Source of the DNA: an uncultured Collinsella sp.
GTDB lineage: Bacteria > Actinomycetota > Coriobacteriia > Coriobacteriales > Coriobacteriaceae
Direction of reading: 5' to 3'
Length of the DNA stretch: 27,670 nucleotides
Assembly: GCA_958427145.1 (NCBI GenBank)
Contig: CAUAAZ010000030.1
Span: forward strand, 1 to 27,670
Positions 1-6,172 of this stretch are shown one piece after another (the first letter of the stretch is position 1; every line of letters begins with the position of its first letter). A program made the translations under genes and the position numbers. The notes beneath the pieces are model-generated. The model made no database searches, was not told the DNA's origin, and saw only the letters and a program-made list of their open reading frames with translations.

Positions 1-2
1 GT

Positions 3-953
3 TTCATTATACCACGGTGGCATCACCTATATGTCAATTCTGGTCTAACAGAGCCAAACAAAAAGGTCTCTGAATCTAAAGCCACCGCAAGTCAAACCCT
101 GTCGACAGCGAGCCTTAAGACGAGGCTTTCGAAGGCGGACTTTAACGATATTCCCTCAGGCGATACCGTGCAGACCTTCTCATTGGTTGATGATCAGATC
201 CCCACTCTGGAGGATGAGAGCCTCGCCGCGCTCCAAGATGCCCTTGATCAGGCCCAGGAATTGGGCGATGTGGGCGTGGTGTTTTACGATTTGTCGAGCG
301 GCAAGGGCGTGACGTATAACGCCGATGTCGAGGTTTACGGCGCGAGTAGCTACAAGGCACTCTATGCGTTGTACATCTGCGAATCCCTGGTCGAGACGGG
401 TCAGGTCTCACTCGATGATTCCCTTGGCACCTATGGTGGCTATAACATGGGCTGGCAGACGGTGCGCGACCTAATCGAGGCCGCGGTCGTTAATTCGGAT
501 AACGATTCGTTTATTGCGTTACGCGCGGCGTTTGACCATGCCGGTTACGAGGATTGGATTGTCAGTCTTGGCATCGATTGCGATACCGCGCTCGATCCGA
601 TGAGTGATTTTCCCACTTATTGCCCGCGCACCTCGGCCAAGTTGTGGCGCGAGATGAGCGAGTATTTGAGCACGGATACCGAGACTTCACAGTGGTTGTC
701 GGGCCTTCTGGCATCAACATCGCGCTCGTTTATTCGCGATGGCATTGCGGACGATCAGATCTCGGTGCGCAACAAGGCAGGCTGGATCAGCGAGGACGGT
801 TGCTATTCGACATGTGATGCCGGACTGATCGACGTCGACAGCCATAGCTATGTTATGAGCATCATGACGTCGATGCCGTGGAGCGACCAATCGAGTGAGG
901 CCGTGGCCGCGATTGCAAAGGCGCTCTATGATGTGCGGTCCTCGTTGGCCTAG
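3..953 (+). CDS. Class A beta-lactamase-like serine hydrolase (5' truncated by window edge)
   Basis: The frame stays open from base 3 to the TAG at 951-953, so the internal GTG at 168 is probably not the start and the gene begins upstream of the window. The first ~60 visible residues are a Ser/Thr/Lys-rich stretch, as expected for a linker after an N-terminal anchor or signal. The catalytic part shows the class A triad: SSYK (SxxK, nucleophile Ser near 345), SDN near 495-503, and KAG near 774-782 where classical enzymes have K(T/S)G. I do not see the ExxLN omega-loop motif with the deacylating Glu. This pattern fits the 'beta-lactamase family 2' serine hydrolases, which need not hydrolyse antibiotics; a role in peptidoglycan metabolism is possible but not shown. 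A separate transcription unit from mtnN is likely (79-nt gap). Confidence 0.8.
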   Translation, partial: FIIPRWHHLYVNSGLTEPNKKVSESKATASQTLSTASLKTRLSKADFNDIPSGDTVQTFSLVDDQIPTLEDESLAALQDALDQAQELGDVGVVFYDLSSGKGVTYNADVEVYGASSYKALYALYICESLVETGQVSLDDSLGTYGGYNMGWQTVRDLIEAAVVNSDNDSFIALRAAFDHAGYEDWIVSLGIDCDTALDPMSDFPTYCPRTSAKLWREMSEYLSTDTETSQWLSGLLASTSRSFIRDGIADDQISVRNKAGWISEDGCYSTCDAGLIDVDSHSYVMSIMTSMPWSDQSSEAVAAIAKALYDVRSSLA

Positions 954-1032
954 CGACTTCGTAAAAAGTGAAAGAGCCAAAATGCTGGTACCATACCGTG
1001 GATAAGCAATTTGCACGGATTTGGGGGATGGC

Positions 1033-1770
1033 ATGGCAACCATCGCGATCATAGGCGCACTCGAAAAAGAGGTTGCGCAGATTAAAGAAGAGCTGAGTGG
1101 CGCACATGAGGCGCAGGAGGCGGGCTTGACCGTTGTGAGCGGCGAGCTTGACGGTCTGACGGTGGTCGCCACGACCGCTGGCATGGGTACCGTGAACGCC
1201 GCTGCCGCAACGCAGCATCTCATCAGCAAATACGCCCCGCAGGCCGTTGTGTTTTCAGGTATCGCGGGAGGCCTAAACCCTAAACTGCATATTAACGACG
1301 TGGTTATAGGCAAGTGCCTGCGCTATCTGGATACCGATACGGCACTCATCGCCGAGTCCGCGCCGGGGCTCGAGGAGTTTGTCTCGACGCCGGCGTTGGC
1401 TGATGTTGCCGCCGCCGTGCTTGCCGAGCATGGATTTGTGGATGCCTCGGCGGATGAGACTTCTGCGAAGAAGGACCCCAAGCAGTTCCTGTGTGGCACT
1501 ATCGCCACGGGTGACCGCTTTGTTACGGGTGACGCCATGCGTAACGCTGCGATTGAGGCCACGCATGCCGATTGCGTCGAGATGGAGGGCGCGGCAATTG
1601 CGCACATCGCGGCCAAGAATGGTGTCGATTGCCTGGTGCTGCGCGCTATCAGCGATAATTGTGACGAGGCATATGACGCGTTTTGTGAGCGCGAGTTCGA
1701 TCTGGATGAGTACGCTCGTACCGCGAGCGGCATCACGCTTGACATCGTTCGTCGTATCGCCGCCGCGTAA
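1033..1770 (+). CDS. mtnN: 5'-methylthioadenosine/S-adenosylhomocysteine nucleosidase
   Basis: Cleaves the glycosidic bond of methylthioadenosine and S-adenosylhomocysteine to release adenine, a cytoplasmic step of methyl-cycle salvage that also yields the AI-2 precursor. The family N-terminus IGALEKEV carries the catalytic Glu region. Glycine-rich SGIAGGLNP follows at about one third of the protein, then MEGAAIAHIAAKNGV and RAISD with the catalytic Asp near the C-terminus. At 245 residues it is slightly longer than the usual 230, through an insertion around residues 120-150. I chose ATG 1033 because GGGGGA sits 5-10 nt upstream; a TTG at 1021 is in frame but lies before that ribosome site. 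engB follows after 42 nt in the same direction and may be co-transcribed. Confidence 0.93.
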   Translation: MATIAIIGALEKEVAQIKEELSGAHEAQEAGLTVVSGELDGLTVVATTAGMGTVNAAAATQHLISKYAPQAVVFSGIAGGLNPKLHINDVVIGKCLRYLDTDTALIAESAPGLEEFVSTPALADVAAAVLAEHGFVDASADETSAKKDPKQFLCGTIATGDRFVTGDAMRNAAIEATHADCVEMEGAAIAHIAAKNGVDCLVLRAISDNCDEAYDAFCEREFDLDEYARTASGITLDIVRRIAAA

Positions 1771-1812
1771 TAGCGCGCCCGTTTTGTAAAAACCTACGAC
1801 CAAGGAGTGTCC

Positions 1813-2403
1813 ATGGCCGATTCCATTAACTACCAGCTTGCCAAGTTCGTTGCCAGCTATGGCAAGGTTTCGCAGATTCCCGAGTCCACTTGCCCCGAGG
1901 TGAGCTTCGTCGGCCGCTCCAACGTGGGCAAGTCGTCGATCATGAACAAGCTTTTTGGCCGCAAAAACCTCGTCAAGGTTTCGAGCACACCGGGCAAGAC
2001 GAGCAACATCAACTTCTTTGAGGCTGACGACGTGCACTTCGTCGACCTGCCGGGTTATGGTTTCGCCCGTCGTTCCAAGGCCGAGCGTGACCGCTGGGCC
2101 GAGCTCATCGGCGACTTCTTCGACTCCGGGCGCAGCTTTAACCTGGTTGTATCGCTGGTGGACATTCGCCACGATCCCAGTAAGCTCGACCATGACATGA
2201 TCGACTACCTGCAGGGCAACGAGTTCAACTTTATCGTCTGCCTCACCAAGGCCGACAAGCTCAGTCGCACCCAGCAGGCCCGCCAGGCAGCAGCCATCAA
2301 AAAGCAGCTCAACGTCCCGGCCGAGAACGTGATCATCACAAGCTCCCAAACCGGTGCGGGCATCGACGAACTCAAGCGCCGCATCGCTGAGGCTTGCCTC
2401 TAA
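1813..2403 (+). CDS. engB: Ribosome biogenesis GTP-binding protein EngB/YsxC
   Basis: TRAFAC-class GTPase needed for assembly of the large ribosomal subunit. All G motifs are visible in order: G1 GRSNVGKSS, G2 region around TPGKTSNINFF, G3 DLPGYGFA, G4 TKAD and G5 ITSSQTG. The length of 196 residues is typical. ATG 1813 is preferred because AAGGAG at 1801-1806 is then 6 nt upstream; the in-frame GTG at 1807 directly abuts that ribosome site. The gene ends 31 nt before a perfect hairpin followed by seven T (2435-2487) that would serve as its terminator. Annotation is secure. Confidence 0.96.
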   Translation: MADSINYQLAKFVASYGKVSQIPESTCPEVSFVGRSNVGKSSIMNKLFGRKNLVKVSSTPGKTSNINFFEADDVHFVDLPGYGFARRSKAERDRWAELIGDFFDSGRSFNLVVSLVDIRHDPSKLDHDMIDYLQGNEFNFIVCLTKADKLSRTQQARQAAAIKKQLNVPAENVIITSSQTGAGIDELKRRIAEACL

Positions 2404-2434
2404 TCGGGCTGCAACCCCTCAAAAGCTCTCATCT

Positions 2435-2487
2435 ATATCACCTCAGTGATAGTTATTGGTAAACTATCACTGAGGTGATATTTTTTT
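2435..2487 (+). promoter_or_regulatory. Perfect 20-bp inverted repeat plus T7 run: terminator and candidate operator
   Basis: The arms 2435-2454 (ATATCACCTCAGTGATAGTT) and 2462-2481 are perfect reverse complements around a 7-nt loop, and T runs from 2481 to 2487, so the RNA is a textbook intrinsic terminator for engB. Each arm is also a 16-bp palindrome by itself (TATCAC, 4 nt, GTGATA) at 2436-2451 and 2465-2480, giving two dyads 29 bp apart, as expected for a dimeric repressor. The T-run ends where the GGAGG ribosome site (2488-2492) of the next gene begins. Operator function, perhaps for the HTH protein encoded at 3147, is inference. Confidence 0.7.
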
Positions 2488-2497
2488 GGAGGTAGAT

Positions 2498-3181
2498 ATG
2501 GAACTTTGGCACGGGTCGGAGGTTGTTGTCGAACGTCCGTCGTTGGATAAATGCAGACAATTCAATGACTATGGGTGTGGGTTTTATTGCACGCCACATG
2601 AGGAAATGGCAATGGAGTGGGCATGTCGGACCGAGTCCGATGGTATCGCGAATCGATATGAGCTCGATATGGATGGTCTCGCGGTCTTGGATTTGGAGTC
2701 CGGGGAGTTTTCAATTCTCAATTGGCTCGCGATTTTGGCTAACAATAGGGAGTTCAATGTTTCGACACCGCTGGCGCGCGAAGGGCTTCGCTATCTGCTG
2801 GATAACTGCCTGATTGATATTTCTCCCTATGACGTTATTCGAGGCTATCGCGCCGACGATTCCTATTTCTCGTTTGCAAGACAGTTTGTCAACGGCATGA
2901 TTTCGCTCAGGCAATTGCAGCGCATTATGTTTTTGGGGGATTTGGGCATTCAATATGCGCTTATGAGTGAGCGTGCGTTCTCAGCAATCAGATTCTGCGA
3001 ATGGAAGCAGGCGTTGGGATCTGAGTATTATCCCAAGCGCTTTAAGCGAGAGCAGAACGCGCGGCGCAAGTACTTGGAAACTGTGAATGGATTCGACTCT
3101 GAGGGTGTCTACATTAGGGATTTAATGGCAGGGAGGGTTGATTTAAATGATCCAAGAGTTAACGGATTGTGGGCCGAGTAG
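2498..3181 (+). CDS. DUF3990 family protein, ADP-ribosyltransferase-like, putative toxin
   Basis: This 227-residue protein starts with MELWHGSEVVVERP and continues with NDYGCGFYCTPHEEMAMEW. That is the His-Gly and Gly-x-x-Phe-Tyr pattern I associate with DUF3990, a family assigned to the ADP-ribosyltransferase fold. A second conserved block around residues 112-140 (YDVIRGYRADDSYFSFARQF) is also typical. There is no signal peptide or membrane segment, so it is probably cytoplasmic. ATG 2498 is supported by GGAGG five nt upstream; an in-frame TTG at 2486 lies inside the T-run and is unlikely. It overlaps the HTH gene by 35 nt, an arrangement common in toxin-antitoxin pairs. Its base composition is less GC-rich than its neighbours, suggesting acquisition. 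Toxicity and target are not shown by the sequence. Confidence 0.72.
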   Translation: MELWHGSEVVVERPSLDKCRQFNDYGCGFYCTPHEEMAMEWACRTESDGIANRYELDMDGLAVLDLESGEFSILNWLAILANNREFNVSTPLAREGLRYLLDNCLIDISPYDVIRGYRADDSYFSFARQFVNGMISLRQLQRIMFLGDLGIQYALMSERAFSAIRFCEWKQALGSEYYPKRFKREQNARRKYLETVNGFDSEGVYIRDLMAGRVDLNDPRVNGLWAE

Positions 3182-3845
3182 AACATACCCCGTCTACTAT
3201 CTCGAGGATGCAATGAACAATCTCGGCGACTGCTTTGACTATGCCGTTAACGATTATGGAGCAGAAGGATCGGAAGTTGCTGAACTCTTTTGCCTGAGCG
3301 GCGTAGCTCGCGAGTTCGAACGCGGCAACGCATGGGTAGTGTCGGGAAAATCGGGCGTTGAGCTGTTCGCGCTTATCGCCGAAAGGTCGGGCTATCAATC
3401 AAGGCCGATGCCAAATCGAACCTACCGATTCGAAAAGACACCGGAATATTGGACAGGCTGGATATTGGCATACCTTCAGTGGCGCCTAGGAGAGTCTTTC
3501 GAAGATTTGCTGCATGTCGTTCCATTTGATGTGCTACGCAGTCTGTACTACCCCTGGCACGAAGCCTCGGAGGAACGTGTGGCTCGCCTCGTCTGCGATA
3601 TGGCGAAGAAAGCGTCCAGGCAAACAAAACTTGCGTTAGCAAGAAAGAAGCTTAAGAAAACCCAACAAGACCTGGCATACGAATCAGGCGTATCGCTCCG
3701 CTCAATCCAAATGTACGAACAGCGCCAACGAAACATCAACGAAGCCTCGGTAACAACCGTAAGAGCTATAGCAAAAGCCCTCCACTGTAACATCGAAGAC
3801 CTCCTAGAACCAGTCTTCGAATACAAAGAAACCAGCGCAGCCTAA
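3147..3845 (+). CDS. XRE-family HTH protein, putative antitoxin/autorepressor of the DUF3990 gene
   Basis: Residues ~163-222 form an XRE-type helix-turn-helix (LARKKLKKTQQDLAYESGVS, then SIQMYEQ, NINEASVTTVRAIAKAL, IEDLL). Residues 1-150 are a separate region with blocks LEDAMNNLGDCFDYAVNDYG, SGVAREFERGN, SGKSGVEL and YWTGWILAYLQW; similar blocks accompany DUF3990 or DUF3791 proteins in gut Firmicutes, by memory only. I infer an N-terminal toxin-binding part and a C-terminal DNA-binding part. ATG 3147 has GGGAGGG about 9 nt upstream and lies inside the end of the DUF3990 gene, so translation is probably coupled. The C-terminal half is rich in AAA, ACA and AGA codons, unlike flanking genes. 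The dyads at 2436-2480 are a candidate binding site. Confidence 0.72.
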   Translation: MIQELTDCGPSRTYPVYYLEDAMNNLGDCFDYAVNDYGAEGSEVAELFCLSGVAREFERGNAWVVSGKSGVELFALIAERSGYQSRPMPNRTYRFEKTPEYWTGWILAYLQWRLGESFEDLLHVVPFDVLRSLYYPWHEASEERVARLVCDMAKKASRQTKLALARKKLKKTQQDLAYESGVSLRSIQMYEQRQRNINEASVTTVRAIAKALHCNIEDLLEPVFEYKETSAA

Positions 3846-3993
3846 ACCAATATATTGCCAAGGTTTGTATCTAGTAAGCGCTCCTTACCAGCAAGAGTCC
3901 CTACCAATAGATAGCGGCTTAAAGGGCCGAAATCGTATGAATGGCATTGCGACTTCCAAATGGGTGACTGCTGCTTGAAAAGCTATAGAAATA

Positions 3994-4013
3994 GGGGCCG
4001 ATTTAACGGCCCC
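3994..4013 (-). terminator. Intrinsic terminator for the minus-strand secreted-protein/micropeptide unit
   Basis: A 7-bp stem GGGGCCG/CGGCCCC surrounds the 6-nt loop ATTTAA. On the minus strand it is followed by TATTTCT, a weak U-tract. It lies 34 nt after the micropeptide stop codon. The rest of 3846-4047 holds no supportable gene. Confidence 0.6.
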
Positions 4014-4047
4014 AAGCATCGCATAAATGGCATATACGTTTTATCAA

Positions 4048-4152
4048 CTATTTCTTGTTTTTAACCCATTTGCAGATACGCCAAATAAGCACTCCGACGA
4101 GAATCCAAACGAGAGCGATCATAATGTCTGAGCGTGCAGGAATTGGGATCAT
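4048..4152 (-). CDS. 34-residue single-span membrane micropeptide
   Basis: A short frame runs from ATG (complement of 4150-4152) to TAG (complement of 4048-4050). Residues 1-9 are a polar head with two prolines (MIPIPARSD). Residues 10-24 are strongly hydrophobic with two Trp and a Gly (IMIALVWILVGVLIW). Residues 25-34 are a basic tail (RICKWVKNKK), so one transmembrane helix with the tail inside is expected. The ribosome site TGAGGAAG sits 4 nt before the ATG, which is strong for so small a frame. It starts 24 nt after the stop of the secreted-protein gene on the same strand and is followed by a hairpin terminator. I do not recognise a family. A membrane toxin, a small regulator or an accessory of the secreted protein are all possible. 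Confidence 0.5.
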   Translation of the reverse strand: MIPIPARSDIMIALVWILVGVLIWRICKWVKNKK

Positions 4153-4176
4153 TGAACTTCCTCAATTGATGTGAGT

Positions 4177-4692
4177 CTAGTTTGCATAGGTGTGGAGCGT
4201 GCTGCCTTCCATGGTCGCTTGCAACACGGCGATACCGGACGTCATCCCCATCGATTCATAGTTGAGTCGATATGTCGCCTGTTTCGAGTTCCATATAAAG
4301 GACTCGTTAGTTACCGTACAGCCGATAGTCGTATAGTTTTGTCCCCAAGCGCTGGTAATGAGCGAGTTCGCTATCTTGATCTTGAATTCGCGATAAATAA
4401 AAGGACTGTTGTAATAGATAGTCCAAGTTCCAGATGCGTTGTTGTAGTAACTGTCCCATATCAGGCTGGGTTCATTGGTTTTTTTAATTCCTATTACTGC
4501 AACGGTCCCATCCTTAAGCTTGATTTGATGAGACTGCTCGGGACCTTTCGTTAAATCAAAATCTTGGGTTGCGCCAGAAATTGCGACAGCATCGCTTTCT
4601 GCAGCATAAGCAGTCGAAGGGCTAAACGAGAAACATATCGGTAATATCAAAAGTATCGAGAGGAAAAACGAAGCTTTGAGTGTGCGTAACAC
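4177..4692 (-). CDS. Secreted protein, probable DUF5626 family
   Basis: The N-terminus has a clear signal peptide: MLRTLKASFFLSILLILPIC, then a cleavage site after AYA (about residue 30). The mature ~140 residues are rich in Asn, Thr, Ser and aromatic residues, with blocks YREFKIKIANSLITSAWG, IGCTVTNESFIWNSKQATY and LNYESMGM. I associate this pattern with the DUF5626 beta-rich family of gut bacteria, of unknown function. GTG 4692 is preferred because GGAGGT lies 7 nt upstream; the in-frame ATG at 4707 itself overlaps that ribosome site. The protein ends 24 nt before a membrane micropeptide on the same strand. A 13-bp palindrome at 4738-4750 lies in the presumed promoter. Base composition is AT-richer than the core genes, fitting an accessory region. 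Confidence 0.65.
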   Translation of the reverse strand: MLRTLKASFFLSILLILPICFSFSPSTAYAAESDAVAISGATQDFDLTKGPEQSHQIKLKDGTVAVIGIKKTNEPSLIWDSYYNNASGTWTIYYNSPFIYREFKIKIANSLITSAWGQNYTTIGCTVTNESFIWNSKQATYRLNYESMGMTSGIAVLQATMEGSTLHTYAN

Positions 4693-4737
4693 TTTGACCA
4701 CCTCCATACTGCGATGCCTAGTTAAATAGTAGCATAG

Positions 4738-4750
4738 ATAAACAGTTTAT
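4738..4750 (-). promoter_or_regulatory. Palindrome in the promoter region of the secreted-protein gene
   Basis: ATAAACAGTTTAT is a perfect palindrome about a central A, 46 nt upstream of the GTG start on the minus strand. It sits in a locally AT-rich stretch where a promoter is expected (TACTAT or TATGCT as possible -10 hexamers on the minus strand). A regulator site is plausible but unproven. Confidence 0.3.
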
Positions 4751-4841
4751 TATGTAACCTAAAAAGCCCCTATCTGCCCGGCGCCCCTTCAAAGCGTGGG
4801 TCCCTGTAGACATCCTCAGCAAGGTAAACGCAGGGATGGTC

Positions 4842-4950
4842 GGGGTGTTCCCCTCAAAATTATTCCGCAGCGCGAAGGCCTCTCGTCTGTGGCTCCGTTG
4901 GAGCACAAGATTAAATCAGCGAATGCGATTATCCTGTCGAGGCTGCGCAG
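4842..4950. repeat. Degenerate tandem relative of the nested-hairpin element at 4950-5066
   Basis: Bases 4842-4876 resemble 4959-4991: both have GGGG, then TTCCCCT, then AAAA, then TCCGCAG and CGAA. The stretch continues with a hairpin (CTCC, GTT, GGAG near 4890-4901) and ends with GTCGAGG near 4935, which mirrors the TCGAGGACG of the intact element. It looks like a decayed copy directly beside it. Together with 4693-4841, where I see no gene, this accounts for the gap between the secreted-protein gene and thrB. Confidence 0.4.
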
Positions 4951-5066
4951 GCCCCCTTGGGGCTTCCCCTGAAAACAATCCGCAGATCGAATTGCCCCGT
5001 CGCGCGAAGCGCACGATGGGGCAATTCATGATCGAGGACGTTTTCAGGGGAAGCCCCAAGGGGGCC
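4950..5066 (-). repeat. Nested-hairpin element A, downstream of thrB
   Basis: Outer arms 4950-4976 and 5040-5066 are a perfect 27-bp inverted repeat. Inside it an inner stem GAATTGCCCC (4989-4998) pairs perfectly with 5018-5027. Between the outer and inner stems lie AATCCGCAGATC on one side and GATCGAGGACG on the other, which allow TCC/GGA and GATC/GATC pairing with small internal loops. The same loop sequences recur in the element at 10394-10523. It begins 24 nt after the thrB stop in the direction of transcription. No long T-run follows, so it is not a classical terminator. Confidence 0.75.
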
Positions 5067-5089
5067 GGTGAGAGCAATGAGGCAGGGCG

Positions 5090-5971
5090 CTACAGGTATT
5101 CGATCTGGGCGCCTTCCGTGTCGCACGTCAGAATGTGCGTGTCGCACTTGGGGAACTGCTCACGCAGCTTGACCTGCAGGAACTTCGCCACGATGGTGTC
5201 GTCAGTCACGGCCATGAGGGTCGAGCCGGAGCCACTGATCCAGATGGTCTTGGCGCCTCCGTTAAGGCAGGTGTCGCGCACGGCGTTGTAGTCGGGGATG
5301 AGGCGGCGGCGATAGGGCTCCTGGATGCGGTCGTCGTTGGCGGCGGCAATCAGGTCAAGGTCGCCGGTCTCCAGGCCGCGCGTCATGCCGGCGATGCGGC
5401 CCATTTGCCATACGGCGGTGGAGAGTGGAATCTCCTGTGGCACAACCTTGCGCGCCTCGCTCGTATGCACCTCGTAGGGCGGAATCACGGTAATAAAACG
5501 CAGACGATCGCTCACCTCGTAGCGCAGGCACTGGGGGAGCGAATCGGTCGGCGTAAAGGAGCAGACGGCGCCGCCCAGGATAGCAGGGGCGACGTTATCG
5601 GGATGGCCCTCGACCTCGGTGGCAATGCGGACGAGCTCGGCACGGTCGACGGTGTGGCCCGTCAGCGCGGCGGCCGCCATAATGCCGGCGACGACGCAGG
5701 TGGAGCTGGAACCCAGGCCGCGGGCGACGGGCACGTCGGTCTGAATGTCGATAGCGACGGGGAAGGCCGGCTCGCCCCATGCGGCCAGTGCATCGACAAA
5801 GCTAACGTAGACCAGGTTGTTCTCGTTTTGGAATTCCTCGGGGCAGCCCGTGATGGTGAGCTTGTCGGCGCGCTCGAAGGTGAAGTGCGAGTAGAGGCTG
5901 ACGGCCATGCCGAGGGTGTCGTAGCCGATGCCTAGGTTGGCGCTGGTTGCTGGGACGGTGATTTTGATCAT
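5090..5971 (-). CDS. thrB: Homoserine kinase
   Basis: Phosphorylates L-homoserine with ATP, the fourth step from aspartate to threonine, in the cytoplasm. It is a 293-residue GHMP-superfamily kinase. Motif 1 is the N-terminal PATSANLGIGYDTLG, motif 2 is the ATP-binding PVARGLGSSSTCVVAG (residues 81-96) and motif 3 is WISGSGSTLMA near the C-terminus; EGHPDNVAPAILGG lies between. The start at 5971 has AGGAAG 7 nt upstream. It lies downstream of thrC on the same strand, but a terminator (6141-6160) and a nested palindrome (5986-6097) separate them, so it may have its own promoter or depend on read-through. Confidence 0.96.
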   Translation of the reverse strand: MIKITVPATSANLGIGYDTLGMAVSLYSHFTFERADKLTITGCPEEFQNENNLVYVSFVDALAAWGEPAFPVAIDIQTDVPVARGLGSSSTCVVAGIMAAAALTGHTVDRAELVRIATEVEGHPDNVAPAILGGAVCSFTPTDSLPQCLRYEVSDRLRFITVIPPYEVHTSEARKVVPQEIPLSTAVWQMGRIAGMTRGLETGDLDLIAAANDDRIQEPYRRRLIPDYNAVRDTCLNGGAKTIWISGSGSTLMAVTDDTIVAKFLQVKLREQFPKCDTHILTCDTEGAQIEYL

Positions 5972-5985
5972 GTGGGTCTTCCTGG

Positions 5986-6097
5986 GCGGGTCTGGCCGTT
6001 TAGTTCGCTGCTCGGGCAGTCCTGACTCGCTCGGAAAGCACATTAAGTGCTTTCCGGCTCGTGCGGAACTCGCGACGAACTAAACGGCCAGACCCGC
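5986..6097. repeat. Nested-hairpin element B between thrC and thrB
   Basis: Outer arms 5986-6007 and 6076-6097 form a perfect 22-bp inverted repeat. An inner stem GGAAAGCAC (6033-6041) pairs with 6047-6055 around ATTAA. The outer stem ends 14 nt before the thrB start and directly abuts the thrB ribosome site AGGAAG. The spacers carry TGCGGAACT and AGTCCTGAC, weakly like the loop motifs of elements A and C. It is inside any thrC-thrB read-through transcript and could affect thrB translation; that is inference. Confidence 0.65.
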
Positions 6098-6126
6098 TCG
6101 CATGCTCGTCATCATCCCGAAAGCTA

Positions 6127-6160
6127 AATAAAAAGAAGGTGCGCCGGCTTTCGCCGGCGC
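6127..6160 (-). terminator. Intrinsic terminator of thrC
   Basis: GCGCCGGC and GCCGGCGC (6141-6160) form an 8-bp perfect stem with a 4-nt GAAA loop on the minus strand, followed by ACCTTCTTTTTATTT. It lies 12 nt after the thrC stop. Confidence 0.85.
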
Positions 6161-6172
6161 ATAATAAGGGAT

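Noticed and set aside
1273..2349. 358-residue open frame on the minus strand across mtnN and engB
   Set aside because: It is antisense to two well-supported genes, has no family motif, and arises from GC-rich codon bias in the opposite strand.
3300..3330. tRNA T-arm-like GAGTTCGAAC
   Set aside because: It is inside the HTH gene and has no acceptor, D or anticodon stem around it.
4171..4554. 127-residue plus-strand frame opposite the secreted-protein gene
   Set aside because: The minus-strand frame has a convincing signal peptide and ribosome site, so this is its shadow.
4718..4906. 62-residue minus-strand frame upstream of the secreted-protein gene
   Set aside because: No ribosome site, no signal or family pattern, and it runs through the decayed palindromic repeat.
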